A DNA stretch of 64,000 nucleotides, from contig NZ_JAJQRC010000012.1 of NCBI RefSeq assembly GCF_046533115.1, positions 1 through 64,000 of the forward strand, written 5' to 3'. Origin of the DNA: JAIRMO01 sp046533115 (GTDB taxonomy: Bacteria > Spirochaetota > Spirochaetia > Treponematales > Breznakiellaceae). Within the stretch, counting starts at the first letter, position 1; every line of letters starts with the position of its first letter. Under the pieces are notes generated by a model. The model searched no databases. It was not told the origin of the DNA and worked only from the letters and a program-made list of their open reading frames with translations. Positions 47,863 to 56,643 of the stretch are shown one piece after another. The position numbers and the translations under genes are program-made.

Positions 47863-48756
47863 TTAAATTTTGGCCTTTTCTTTAATATAGGCGCGGGCCT
47901 TGCGAGCGTACTCTAGGGGATTGGCCTTGGCGGGGTCCTGCTCGGCCTCCACCACCCACCATCCCTGGTATTTGGCCTTTTTAAGGGCCTGGAAGATGGG
48001 CTCAAAGTCGATGCTCCCGTCTCCGGGCACGGTAAAGACCCCCTCCTTAACCGCGGTCAGGAAGGACCACTTTTCTTTAATCGCCCTCCTGCGGATCGCC
48101 GGACGCATATCCTTAAGATGTACGTGGCCTATCCGTTTCATCCATTTGGTGAGGACCGCCAAATGATCCTCCCCGGAGAAGACCAGATGTCCCGTATCGT
48201 AGAGGAACCCCAGCAGGGCGGGATCGGTATTTTCCATGAGCCGGTCTATTTCCGCGGCGGTCTGGACCCCGGTCCCCATATGGTGGTGGTAGGTGAGCTT
48301 CATCCCCTTGGCCACGGCCTTTTTCCCCAGTTTGTTAAGGCCCTCGCAGAGCCGTTCCCACGCTTCATCGGTAAAGGTGGGCTTATCGTCAAAGATGGGC
48401 CGTTCCAGGCCCTGGATGGAATGGCCCTGTTCCGCCGCGCCGATGACCCGGGCGCCTACGGCATAGAGAAAATCCCGGTGTTTGATGAATTCCGCCTCCA
48501 CCTCCCGGTAGGGTTTGGTGGTAAGGAAGGAACTGAACCACGCATTACAGATCGTAAGCCCCCGGAGGCCCAGGGCTTTGTTCAGAACCTTGGGGTCCCG
48601 GGGGTACTTGTTCCCCACCTCGCTTCCCGTGAAGCCCGCCAGGGCCATTTCACTGACACACTGCTCAAAGGGGATCTCCCCCCCCAATTCGGGAAGGTCG
48701 TCATTGGTCCAGCCAATGGGGGCTATCGCCAGTTTAATCGCTTGTTCCTTCGCCAT
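47863..48756 (-). CDS. iolE: 2-keto-myo-inositol dehydratase
   Basis: A 297-residue TIM-barrel sugar-phosphate-isomerase-like protein (LAIAPIGWTNDDLPELGGEIPFEQ, LTYHHHMGTGVQTAAEIDRL, FLYDTGHLVFSGED, HVHLKDMRP). The Glu, His and Asp metal ligands are present. IolE removes water from 2-keto-myo-inositol (scyllo-inosose) to give the diketone hydrolysed by IolD. The gene follows iolD by 50 bases and is last in the order iolG-iolB-iolD-iolE. Confidence 0.92.
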   Translation of the reverse strand: MAKEQAIKLAIAPIGWTNDDLPELGGEIPFEQCVSEMALAGFTGSEVGNKYPRDPKVLNKALGLRGLTICNAWFSSFLTTKPYREVEAEFIKHRDFLYAVGARVIGAAEQGHSIQGLERPIFDDKPTFTDEAWERLCEGLNKLGKKAVAKGMKLTYHHHMGTGVQTAAEIDRLMENTDPALLGFLYDTGHLVFSGEDHLAVLTKWMKRIGHVHLKDMRPAIRRRAIKEKWSFLTAVKEGVFTVPGDGSIDFEPIFQALKKAKYQGWWVVEAEQDPAKANPLEYARKARAYIKEKAKI

Positions 48757-48805
48757 GTTTTCCTCCTATATATCCAGGGGTAGTATCTACCAGACACTAC
48801 CGGAC

Positions 48806-50683
48806 TTAAAATTTCCTGGTTTTCTCCACTTCCGCCGCCATGTCCTTCGCCGCCTTGACGACTTCCGGATTATCCGAGACCTGGGCGGTACCGACCCGCC
48901 ACCAGGATTCATAGCCCCCGGTCATGGTTTTGGGGCTTACCTTTACGTCGATCACCACCGGCCGGTCCGCGGCCAGGGCTTCCTTTACCGCCGCGGCCAA
49001 CTCTTCCGCCGTCCTGGCCCGCAGTCCCCGGGCGCCCCAGCTTTCGCCGTTTTTGGCGTAATCCACCTGCACCGAATTTCCCGCGAGGCGGCCTGACTCG
49101 TCCCGGGTTTTCCACTCATTGCCGAAGTGATCGATACCCTGGCTGTTCTGGAGGTTGTCGATGCAGTGGAAACCCGCGTTATCCAGCACCACCACGATGA
49201 TCTTCTTCCGTTCCTGAACCGCCGTTAACAGTTCCGAATGGAGCATGGTATAGGCCCCGTCACCGATGATCGTTACCACCTCCTTATCGGGGAAAGCGAT
49301 TTTCGCCCCCAGGGCGGCGGCAACTTCGTAGCCCATACAGGAAAAGGCGTATTCCATGTGATAGGTCCCCGGCACCCGGGTACGCCAGACCCGCTGCATA
49401 TCCGAAGGAACCGATCCCGAACCGGAGACGACAATCGCCTCTTTGGGGAGGAGCCGGTCGTTAAGTTCCCCCAGCACCCGGGCCTGGGAGAGCAGGGGCT
49501 TTCCGTCCGGGGCGGGGGGCGCGTCTTCGCGGTAGAGCCGGTCCACTTCGGCCTTCCATTCGTCCCGGGCGGCCGCAATCGCCCCGCCCCATTGGGATTT
49601 ATAGGAGGCCGCCGCTTCGGTAAGGGCCTCCAGGGTAAGTTTCGCGTCGGCGATAATAGGTTCGCCGTTCATTTTATAGGCGTCAAAGGACGCGACGTTG
49701 ATCCCCAGAATTTTGCAGGCGGGGTTTTGGAAAAGCCATTTGGAACAGGTGGTAAAATCCCCGAGCCTGGTTCCCACGGCGATGATAAGATCCGCCTCTT
49801 TGGCCAGCCTGTTCGACGCCAGGGAACCGGTGGATCCTATCCCCGAAAGGTTGTAGGGATTGTCCCAGAGGATCGTCCCCTTGCCCCCCTGGGTTTCTCC
49901 GAAGGGTATATGGAAACTTTCGCAGAATTTCTCCAGCGCGGGACCGGCGCAGGAATAACGGACCCCGCCGCCGCAGATCACCAGGGGCTTTTTCGCGGCC
50001 CTAAGCAGCGCCGCGGCCCGCCCGATCTGTCCCTTGGTGGGGATCCGCCGCTCTATGTGGTGGACCCGCTTGGCGAGAAATTCTTCGGGGTAATCGTAGG
50101 TTTCCCCCTGCACGTCCTGGGGAAGGCTGACGGTTACCGCCCCGGTATCCGCCGGGTCCGTAAGCACCCGGAAGGCGTTGATGAGCGCCGTCATAAGCTG
50201 TTCGGGCCGCTGTACCCGGTCCCAGTAGCGGCTTACCGCCCGGAAGGAATCGCTGGCGGTATTGGTATAGTCCGTGGGGATCTCGATCTGCTGGAGCACC
50301 GGATCGGGCTGGCGGCAGGCAAAGGTGTCCGAGGGCAGGAACAGAACCGGCACATGGTTTGCCGTGGCCACGGCGGCGGCGTTCACCATGTTCAGGGCCC
50401 CGGGCCCTATGGAAGAGCAGACCGCCATGATCTTGAGCCGGTTGTTTTGCTTGGCAAAACCCACCGCCGCATGGCCTGCCCCCTGCTCGTTTTTTGCCTG
50501 ATAAAAACGAAGGGATGTTTTTCCCGATGCCAGGGCTTCCCCCAAACCCACTACCACTCCGTGTCCGAAGATACCGAAGACGCCTTCGACGAATTTGATT
50601 TCCTTTCCATCGTATTCCACATATTGGTTGTCCAGGAAACGCAGCGCCGCCTGGCCTGTCGTAAGCCGTATTGTTTTGCCCAT
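48806..50683 (-). CDS. iolD: 3D-(3,5/4)-trihydroxycyclohexane-1,2-dione hydrolase
   Basis: A 625-residue thiamine-diphosphate enzyme of the acetolactate-synthase superfamily. The N-terminal part has RFYQAKNEQGAGHAAVGFAKQ with the catalytic Glu, and the cofactor motif is GDGAYTMLHSELLTAV..VVLDN. IolD opens the ring of the diketo-inositol to 5-deoxy-glucuronate. I chose ATG 50683, with GAGGAG just upstream, over an earlier Met at 50716. The iolB gene ends 50 bases before it. Confidence 0.93.
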   Translation of the reverse strand: MGKTIRLTTGQAALRFLDNQYVEYDGKEIKFVEGVFGIFGHGVVVGLGEALASGKTSLRFYQAKNEQGAGHAAVGFAKQNNRLKIMAVCSSIGPGALNMVNAAAVATANHVPVLFLPSDTFACRQPDPVLQQIEIPTDYTNTASDSFRAVSRYWDRVQRPEQLMTALINAFRVLTDPADTGAVTVSLPQDVQGETYDYPEEFLAKRVHHIERRIPTKGQIGRAAALLRAAKKPLVICGGGVRYSCAGPALEKFCESFHIPFGETQGGKGTILWDNPYNLSGIGSTGSLASNRLAKEADLIIAVGTRLGDFTTCSKWLFQNPACKILGINVASFDAYKMNGEPIIADAKLTLEALTEAAASYKSQWGGAIAAARDEWKAEVDRLYREDAPPAPDGKPLLSQARVLGELNDRLLPKEAIVVSGSGSVPSDMQRVWRTRVPGTYHMEYAFSCMGYEVAAALGAKIAFPDKEVVTIIGDGAYTMLHSELLTAVQERKKIIVVVLDNAGFHCIDNLQNSQGIDHFGNEWKTRDESGRLAGNSVQVDYAKNGESWGARGLRARTAEELAAAVKEALAADRPVVIDVKVSPKTMTGGYESWWRVGTAQVSDNPEVVKAAKDMAAEVEKTRKF

Positions 50684-50733
50684 TCTTCGCTCCTCAATAA
50701 ATAAATTCAAAAACAATGCACCATAGTAAAATG

Positions 50734-51561
50734 CTAGGTTTTAACGGGATTCCAGATATTCCTTTCGTCCCCCATCACCCACTGGTGTTCATCAACAAAA
50801 ATAGGGGTGTTGGTGGCCGGCCCGTAATGGGCGCCGTCAATATGCCGGATCACCCAGAGGTACCACATGGCATAGCCCGGGGCGGTTACCTGGGGATGGA
50901 CCTGACCCTCCCGGATCAGGATCGTGTCCTTGTCCCGGATAAGGTACGGGGTGTCTCCGATGGCGGTAAGGCCGAATCCCTGTTCGGGCTTAAACCGGTA
51001 ATGGTAGATCTCAGGCTGGGGATGATGATGGGGCGGGTAACTTGACCATTTGCCCGGTACCCCTATCACTTCGCCTATCACCAGGTTTGACTCACCGCGG
51101 TTGGTGTCGTCAAAACAGGTTCTGACGATGCGGGTGGAGGTTTCCCGCATGGTTCCTTCGCCGCGGAATTCGCTGCGGCATTCTTCGGGGGTAAAGAGTT
51201 TTGCCGTGAACCGTTTCGGGTTATCCGTGGCGGTATAGTACCATTCCGCCCCGTCCTGGCCGGCGGTGATGGAAATCTTTGATTCCCGGGGGACCGAAAG
51301 GCACCACGGGGAATAATCGAACAGATCGGGCCGGGAAATGTCCTGGTGTTCAGGCGCCGCTCCGTTTACGCTCCAGGTGATTTTTGCGTTTCCCCAGGCC
51401 AAGAGCAGGCATTGTTCGTCGGTTTGACTTGACCGTTCCCAGGTTTCTCCGGGTAGAAGGGTCACCACCCCAAAGTCCATGAGCATATCCGCGGTGGCGC
51501 CGCTCCGGGTAACCAGGGGGGTATACCCCCGGGCAAAGGGTGTTTTATGATGGAATTGCAT
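50734..51561 (-). CDS. iolB: 5-deoxy-glucuronate isomerase
   Basis: A 275-residue bicupin (LMDFGVVTLLPGETWERSS, then SSYPPHHHPQPEIYHYRF with the metal-binding His set, and GQVHPQVTAPGYAMWYLWVIRHIDG). IolB turns 5-deoxy-glucuronate into 2-deoxy-5-keto-gluconate, the substrate of IolC. No iolC kinase or iolJ aldolase is found in the window. Starts after GGAGGAAAT. Confidence 0.93.
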   Translation of the reverse strand: MQFHHKTPFARGYTPLVTRSGATADMLMDFGVVTLLPGETWERSSQTDEQCLLLAWGNAKITWSVNGAAPEHQDISRPDLFDYSPWCLSVPRESKISITAGQDGAEWYYTATDNPKRFTAKLFTPEECRSEFRGEGTMRETSTRIVRTCFDDTNRGESNLVIGEVIGVPGKWSSYPPHHHPQPEIYHYRFKPEQGFGLTAIGDTPYLIRDKDTILIREGQVHPQVTAPGYAMWYLWVIRHIDGAHYGPATNTPIFVDEHQWVMGDERNIWNPVKT

Positions 51562-51635
51562 CCTTATTTCCTCCTTATGGGTCGGGGTAACATACCTCTG
51601 GTGGGCTGCCCCGTCCGGGTCTTAGCCCACCTATT

Positions 51636-52655
51636 TCATGCCCTGACTTCTTCCACTAAAACGGGCCGTTTTTCCTTAAGGGATTTTCCCGCCGCCAGGG
51701 CGGCGTACATATTTTCAAGACCATCCTCCCCGGTCACCGCCACGGGTTTATTTTGGAGGACCGCCTCGGTAAAAGAAAGCATCTCGTCTATAAAGGCCCC
51801 CTTGTACCGTTCCAGAAAAAAATAGAGGGGCTTTTCCCCGGTCACCCCCTGTTCGGTGTAGAGCTTAACCGTATTGGGGAGGTCGTTTTCCGCCAGGGCC
51901 GCGCCCTTGGAACCAAAAACCTCCACCCGCTGATCATAACCGTAGACCGCCTTCCGGGAATTGTCGATAAGGCCGATGGCTCCGTTGGCGAAACCCAGGG
52001 TAACCATGGCGGTATCCACGTCCCCGGCCTTGCCGATCTCCGGGTCCACCAGGACCGCCCCGGCGGCGTAAACCTCGGTGATCTCGCTTCCCGCCTGAAA
52101 CCGGGCCATGTCGAAGTCGTGGATCATCATGTCGATGAAGATCCCCCCGGAAACCGCCACATAGGCCGGGGAGGGGGGCGCCGGGTCCCGGGAGGTGATC
52201 TTGACCAGTTGCACCTGACCGATTTCCCCGGCCAGGGTATACTCCCGAATCCGGCGGAAGTTATGATCAAAGCGCCGGTTAAAACCTATCTGCAGTTTAA
52301 CCCCCGCCTTTTTAGCCGCCGCCAGGGCGGTCTTGACCTTGGGCACCGAGAGGTCTATGGGTTTTTCGCAGAAGATCTGCTTTCCCGCTCCGGCGGCGGC
52401 GATGATAAGGTCCGCATGGGTGTCGGTGGAACTGCAGATGATCACCGCGTCTATGCCGGGATCGGCCAAGAGGTCCCCGGGATCTTTAGAAAGGATCCGC
52501 ACGCCCAGTCCCCGGGCCCATTTTTCCTGTTCGGCGGTGAGGTTAATATCCGCGAGCCCTTCCAGGCGGGCCTGGGGAATAAACCGGGCGATATTTTCCC
52601 CGTGAATTTTTCCAATCCGTCCCGCGCCGATAACCCCCATCCGTAATGGTTCCAT
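51636..52655 (-). CDS. iolG: myo-inositol 2-dehydrogenase
   Basis: A 339-residue Gfo/Idh/MocA enzyme. The NAD loop is MGVIGAGRIGKIHGENIA, then CEKPIDLS and the catalytic Lys (EKP), and FIDMMIHDFDMARF. It oxidises myo-inositol to 2-keto-myo-inositol, the first step of the pathway. ATG 52655 follows AGAGGAGG; an upstream Met at 52754 would run into the operator. It is the first gene of the minus-strand iol operon. Confidence 0.92.
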   Translation of the reverse strand: MEPLRMGVIGAGRIGKIHGENIARFIPQARLEGLADINLTAEQEKWARGLGVRILSKDPGDLLADPGIDAVIICSSTDTHADLIIAAAGAGKQIFCEKPIDLSVPKVKTALAAAKKAGVKLQIGFNRRFDHNFRRIREYTLAGEIGQVQLVKITSRDPAPPSPAYVAVSGGIFIDMMIHDFDMARFQAGSEITEVYAAGAVLVDPEIGKAGDVDTAMVTLGFANGAIGLIDNSRKAVYGYDQRVEVFGSKGAALAENDLPNTVKLYTEQGVTGEKPLYFFLERYKGAFIDEMLSFTEAVLQNKPVAVTGEDGLENMYAALAAGKSLKEKRPVLVEEVRA

Positions 52656-52758
52656 AGCGATTCCTCCTCTTATCAAATATACCGGCCATCCCGGGGGATG
52701 AAAACCGGATCGATTACCGAATCCGGTCAAAACCGGTGTTTTGAAACAACTCAAGTTG

Positions 52759-52768
52759 AAAACGTTTT
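52759..52768. promoter_or_regulatory. LacI-type operator, iol side
   Basis: AAAACGTTTT, a perfect palindrome with the central CG typical of LacI-family sites, about 15 bases downstream of the iolG promoter -10 (minus strand). A repressor here would block iol transcription. Confidence 0.65.
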
Positions 52769-52781
52769 TAGTATTGACTAT

Positions 52782-52810
52782 ATCATAACAGTGCCCCGGA
52801 ACTTTGTAAA
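52782..52810 (-). promoter_or_regulatory. promoter of the iol operon
   Basis: On the minus strand, TTTACA (52810-52805), a 17-base spacer, TATGAT (52787-52782). The LacI-type operator at 52759-52768 lies just downstream. Confidence 0.6.
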
Positions 52811-52902
52811 GAGCTTTTTAAAAATCCTAAAAAAATTTTTAATTTTTCTATTTCTATACAATGTAATGACTTATAATCCTAAAAAAATTTTTAAATTTTT
52901 TC

Positions 52903-52930
52903 TTGACAAAGCTTTAAAGTGAGGTATACT
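52903..52930 (+). promoter_or_regulatory. promoter of the lacI-type gene and importer operon
   Basis: TTGACA at 52903-52908, a 16-base spacer, TATACT at 52925-52930. The stretch upstream (52810-52900) has two A/T-rich TCCTAAAAAAATTTTT repeats that could act as UP elements. Confidence 0.7.
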
Positions 52931-52935
52931 GAAAG

Positions 52936-52950
52936 GGAAATCGTTTGCAA
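52936..52950. promoter_or_regulatory. LacI-type operator, regulator side
   Basis: GGAAATCGTTTGCAA, an imperfect palindrome around CG, at the expected start of transcription of the plus-strand promoter. With the site at 52759-52768 it would let one regulator control both directions. Confidence 0.6.
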
Positions 52951-53012
52951 GATAGGTGGCCCAAAATTCGTTTGGGTTTGGTTAGGCCCCAAGAACAGGA
53001 CAGGAAAAGGAC

Positions 53013-54014
53013 ATGGTAAGTATCAAAGATATAGCCCGGCAGGCAGGGATGTCGGCTTCCACGGTCTCCAGGGTCGCAAACGGGAAAAAGCACGTTAGCT
53101 CGGATAAACGGCAGCGGATTCTCCAAATAATAGAAGAAACCGGCTATGTTCCCAACAAGGCGGCCCGGGCTATGGTACTTAAAAAAACCTCTTCGGTGGG
53201 CCTGGTAATTCCGGACACCTTTAATATTTTCCAGCGGCAGCTTTTTTCGATCGTTGAGCGGAGCCTTGAATCCTTCGGTTATTATACCATGTTCTTTTTC
53301 TCGAAATTCGAGGATATCAGTGAGGAGCATTGCCTGAATAAGCTTAAGGCCGAAAATCTTGACGGTATCATTATGCTTCACGAGATGCAGAACGCCGCTT
53401 TTTATGAATATCTCAATAAAACCGGTATACCGGCCATTACCGCCACCTTTCGATGTCCGGGGATTCCCGCCATACACGTAAACGAAGAACAGGCCGCCGC
53501 CGATGCGGTTAATCATCTGATTTCCCTGGGACACCGGGATATGGTCATGATTTCCGGGGACGGCTTTACCTTCGGCCGCCAGCGGGCGGAAGGCTTTTTT
53601 CAGGCCCTGACCGCGGCGGACCTTACCATAGAAGCCGGGCGGGTGGTTTTTGTCCGTAATTATACCGCCGAATTTGGTATGTACGGCATGCGGGAGCTTT
53701 TGCTCAGGCGGGGAGGGGGGCAGGATTTTACCGCGCTTTTTGCCGCCACCGACGAGTTGGCCATCGGGGCTATACGGGTGCTTCAGGATGCGGGGATCCG
53801 GGTGCCGGAGGATGTTTCCGTGGTGGGTTTCGACGATGTGGATATTTCCAACTATATAATTCCCCGGCTGACCACGGTCCGGCAGCCCATTAAGGAAATG
53901 GGCGAGCAGACCGCGTGGGCCCTGCACCGGATTATAACGGGGGGCGGCGCCATTGCGGAAGACCAGATACTGCCTTACCGGCTTATTATCAGGGAATCAA
54001 CCCGGGCGATTTGA
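53013..54014 (+). CDS. LacI-family transcriptional regulator
   Basis: A 333-residue regulator. Residues 1-55 are the LacI helix-turn-helix and hinge (MVSIKDIARQAGMSASTVSRVANGKKHVSSDKRQRIL). The rest is a periplasmic-binding-protein-like sugar domain (VGLVIPDT.., HVNEEQAAADAVNHLISLGHRDMVMISG, DVSVVGFDDVDISNYIIP). It likely senses inositol or a derivative. It is divergent from iolG and precedes the importer by 94 bases. Confidence 0.9.
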   Translation: MVSIKDIARQAGMSASTVSRVANGKKHVSSDKRQRILQIIEETGYVPNKAARAMVLKKTSSVGLVIPDTFNIFQRQLFSIVERSLESFGYYTMFFFSKFEDISEEHCLNKLKAENLDGIIMLHEMQNAAFYEYLNKTGIPAITATFRCPGIPAIHVNEEQAAADAVNHLISLGHRDMVMISGDGFTFGRQRAEGFFQALTAADLTIEAGRVVFVRNYTAEFGMYGMRELLLRRGGGQDFTALFAATDELAIGAIRVLQDAGIRVPEDVSVVGFDDVDISNYIIPRLTTVRQPIKEMGEQTAWALHRIITGGGAIAEDQILPYRLIIRESTRAI

Positions 54015-54107
54015 TCGGAGTGGTCCCCGGGGAGGAGTGTTTTATCGGGCTGCGGGAAGCCTTGAGCCGGGAAAAGATCCCGGAATATTGATTGTGAGGA
54101 AATAGAA

Positions 54108-55622
54108 GTGGAAGAACATGCTTTATTATGGGTCAAGAAGGTCACCAAGACATTTCCCGGCGTTACGGCCCTCAAAGCGGTCAGTTTTGATGTCCAAGCC
54201 GGCGAGGTTCACGGTCTCTGCGGGGAAAACGGCGCGGGAAAGTCTACCATTATTAAGGTAATCACCGGCGCCCATCCGCCCTCGGAGGGGGAGGTTTTTT
54301 TTAACGGTCAAAAGATGGAAAACATCACCCCCCATTATTCCATGTCTTTGGGTATCGCCTGTATCTATCAGGAACTGAACCTGGTGCCCCACATGACCGT
54401 GGCCGAGAACATATATCTGGGCCGGGAAGTGATTAAGGGGAAAAAGATAGGCTTGATTGACCGGGATGCCATGAAACGGGAATCCCACCAGGTGCTGCAG
54501 GGCCTGGGCCTGGACATCGATCCCGGCGTGAATGTCGGCGCCCTGGGGGTAGGCAAGCAACAGATGGTGGAAATTGCCCGGGCGGTACGGGCCGAGGCGA
54601 AGCTTATCATTATGGATGAACCCACCTCCGCGTTGAGCGCCCACGAAGCCCACGAGCTTCTGGAAATTGTCAAGTATCTCCGGGGGAAGGGGGTAGCCGT
54701 TATTTATATTTCCCACCGCCTGGACGAGGTGAAGGAGATCAGTGACCGGGTGACGATTTTGCGGGACGGTCAGAGTGTCGGCACCTTCGAGAATAAGGAC
54801 CTCTCCATTGACGCCATGGTGAAGTACATGGTGGGGCGGGACATTACCCAGAAGTATCCCAAGGTGAAAGCCCCTATCGGAAAGGAGATGCTGCGGGTGG
54901 AGGGGCTTACCCGCAAGGGGGTGGTGGAGAGTATTTCCTTCGCGGTACATGCCGGCGAGGTGCTGGGTTTTGCCGGCCTTATCGGCGCGGGCCGGACCGA
55001 GGCGGCCCGGGCCCTTACCGGAGCGGACCCCATCGACGGCGGTGCCATCTTTGTGGAAGGGAAACAGGTCCAGATCAAAACCCCCCAGGACTCGATAAGG
55101 GCGGGGATCGCCTTTCTTACCGAGGACCGTAAAGGCCAGGGCCTGATCCTGATTCAGAATATCGAATTCAATTCCACCCTGGTGAATCTGGGACACTATA
55201 AAAAACATATCCTGCTCAATTTGAAGAACGCGCGGAAAGACGCGGAGCGCATGATAAAGGAACTGCACATTATTGCCCCGGGGGTAACCATGCCAGCGGG
55301 TAATCTCAGCGGCGGTAATCAGCAGAAGGTGGTTATCGCGAAGTGGTTGCTCTCCAAGGCACGGATCTTTATTTTTGATGAGCCCACGAGGGGCATAGAT
55401 GTCGGCGCAAAGATTGAAGTGTATAACCTTATCAACGAACTGGTAAAGAACGGGGCGGCGGTTATCATGATAAGTTCGGAAATGGACGAGTGCATGGGGA
55501 TGTCCGATCGGATTATTGTCATGCATGAGGGTAAAATTGTTACCGAGCTGACGGGCAGCGGCGTGACCCAGGAGAAGATCATGTACGCCGCTTCCGGGTT
55601 AACGGTAATGGAGGGAGCGTAA
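54108..55622 (+). CDS. sugar ABC importer ATPase, two cassettes
   Basis: A 504-residue RbsA/MglA-type ATPase with two ATP-binding domains. The first has GENGAGKSTIIKVITGAHPPSEG and LIIMDEPTSALSAHE. The second has the degenerate loop GLIGAGRTEAARALTG, the signature NLSGGNQQKVVIAKWL and FIFDEPTRGIDVGAK. It drives uptake of a sugar or inositol. The start is GTG 54108 after GTGAGGAA. The dehydrogenase gene follows two bases after its stop. Confidence 0.92.
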   Translation: MEEHALLWVKKVTKTFPGVTALKAVSFDVQAGEVHGLCGENGAGKSTIIKVITGAHPPSEGEVFFNGQKMENITPHYSMSLGIACIYQELNLVPHMTVAENIYLGREVIKGKKIGLIDRDAMKRESHQVLQGLGLDIDPGVNVGALGVGKQQMVEIARAVRAEAKLIIMDEPTSALSAHEAHELLEIVKYLRGKGVAVIYISHRLDEVKEISDRVTILRDGQSVGTFENKDLSIDAMVKYMVGRDITQKYPKVKAPIGKEMLRVEGLTRKGVVESISFAVHAGEVLGFAGLIGAGRTEAARALTGADPIDGGAIFVEGKQVQIKTPQDSIRAGIAFLTEDRKGQGLILIQNIEFNSTLVNLGHYKKHILLNLKNARKDAERMIKELHIIAPGVTMPAGNLSGGNQQKVVIAKWLLSKARIFIFDEPTRGIDVGAKIEVYNLINELVKNGAAVIMISSEMDECMGMSDRIIVMHEGKIVTELTGSGVTQEKIMYAASGLTVMEGA

Positions 55623-55624
55623 AT

Positions 55625-56623
55625 ATGGCTTGTTTACGATGCGGGGTCATCGGTTTGGGAAGATTGGGTTTTAAGCACGCCCAAAACCTTGCCGGCCGTA
55701 TGGAGAATGCCCGGCTTGTCGCCGTGTCCGATCCGGCGGAGGGAGCGCGGAACAATTTCAGCGGCCGTTTTTCCGGGGTTGACGTATTCGCCGATCATCG
55801 GGATTTGCTGGCCCGTAAGGACATAGACGCGGTGGTTATCGCCTCGGCGACCACTACCCACGGCAGGATCATTATGGATGCCCTAAAAGCGGGCAAGCCG
55901 GTGTTTTGTGAAAAGCCGGTAACCCTGGATATGGCCGAGGGAGCCCAGCTGCGGAAGACCCTGGCCGAGGTCAAGGGCTATCTGATGGTCGGCTTTATGA
56001 GGCGTTTTGACGATGCCTACCTCCTGGGTAAAAAACAGGTTGATTCCGGCAAACTTGGGGAGCCGGTTTATGTGCGCTGTGTAAGCAGGGATCCCGGGGC
56101 CCCTCCCCTTGAATTCGCCAAGGCCAGCGGCGGCCTGGTTCTGGATATGTGCGTCCATGATATCGATCTGGCCCGCTGGTTTATCGGCAGTGAGGTAAGC
56201 AAAATATCCGCCGAAGGGGCGGTGCTGATGTGGCCCGAACTGGGCGAGATCGGCGATATCGATCATGTGGATATAGAATTCCGCTTCAAAAACGGCCGGC
56301 TTGCCCATTTGGAGGGAAGCAGAAACGCCCGGTACGGTTACGACATTCGTACGGAAGTTATTTGTACCAAGGGATCGGTTTTCATCGGGGATCTCCGGCA
56401 GACCGCCTGTCTGGTATTAAACGAGCAGGGTTCTCTTACGGATATTGTTCCGGAATTCCGTACCCGCTTTGACAAGGCTTACCTCACCGAGATGGAGGCC
56501 TTTGTGAACGAGGTTTTAAATCAACGGGAATCCTCGGTGACCCTGGAAGATGGCATCGCGGCTGTTGAGCTGTGTTTCTCGGTTAATGAGTCATTAAAAC
56601 AGCATAAGGCTATTGAACTTTAA
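55625..56623 (+). CDS. Gfo/Idh/MocA-family dehydrogenase
   Basis: A 332-residue NAD(P)-dependent oxidoreductase (CGVIGLGRLGFKHAQNLAGRM, CEKPVTLDMAEGAQL, GGLVLDMCVHDIDLARWF). It is a paralogue of the IolG at 51636-52655 and probably oxidises inositol, scyllo-inositol or another polyol brought in by the importer. It lies inside the importer operon between ATPase and permease, which ties its substrate to transport. Confidence 0.9.
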   Translation: MACLRCGVIGLGRLGFKHAQNLAGRMENARLVAVSDPAEGARNNFSGRFSGVDVFADHRDLLARKDIDAVVIASATTTHGRIIMDALKAGKPVFCEKPVTLDMAEGAQLRKTLAEVKGYLMVGFMRRFDDAYLLGKKQVDSGKLGEPVYVRCVSRDPGAPPLEFAKASGGLVLDMCVHDIDLARWFIGSEVSKISAEGAVLMWPELGEIGDIDHVDIEFRFKNGRLAHLEGSRNARYGYDIRTEVICTKGSVFIGDLRQTACLVLNEQGSLTDIVPEFRTRFDKAYLTEMEAFVNEVLNQRESSVTLEDGIAAVELCFSVNESLKQHKAIEL

Positions 56624-56643
56624 ATTTTAGAAGGAAGACATAG

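Noticed and set aside
54126..55526. A 466-codon antisense frame opposite the ABC ATPase
   Set aside because: GC-rich codon bias on the sense strand leaves the opposite frame open; the peptide has no family likeness, while the sense strand has all ABC motifs. The same holds for the long antisense frames opposite iolD and the transketolase.
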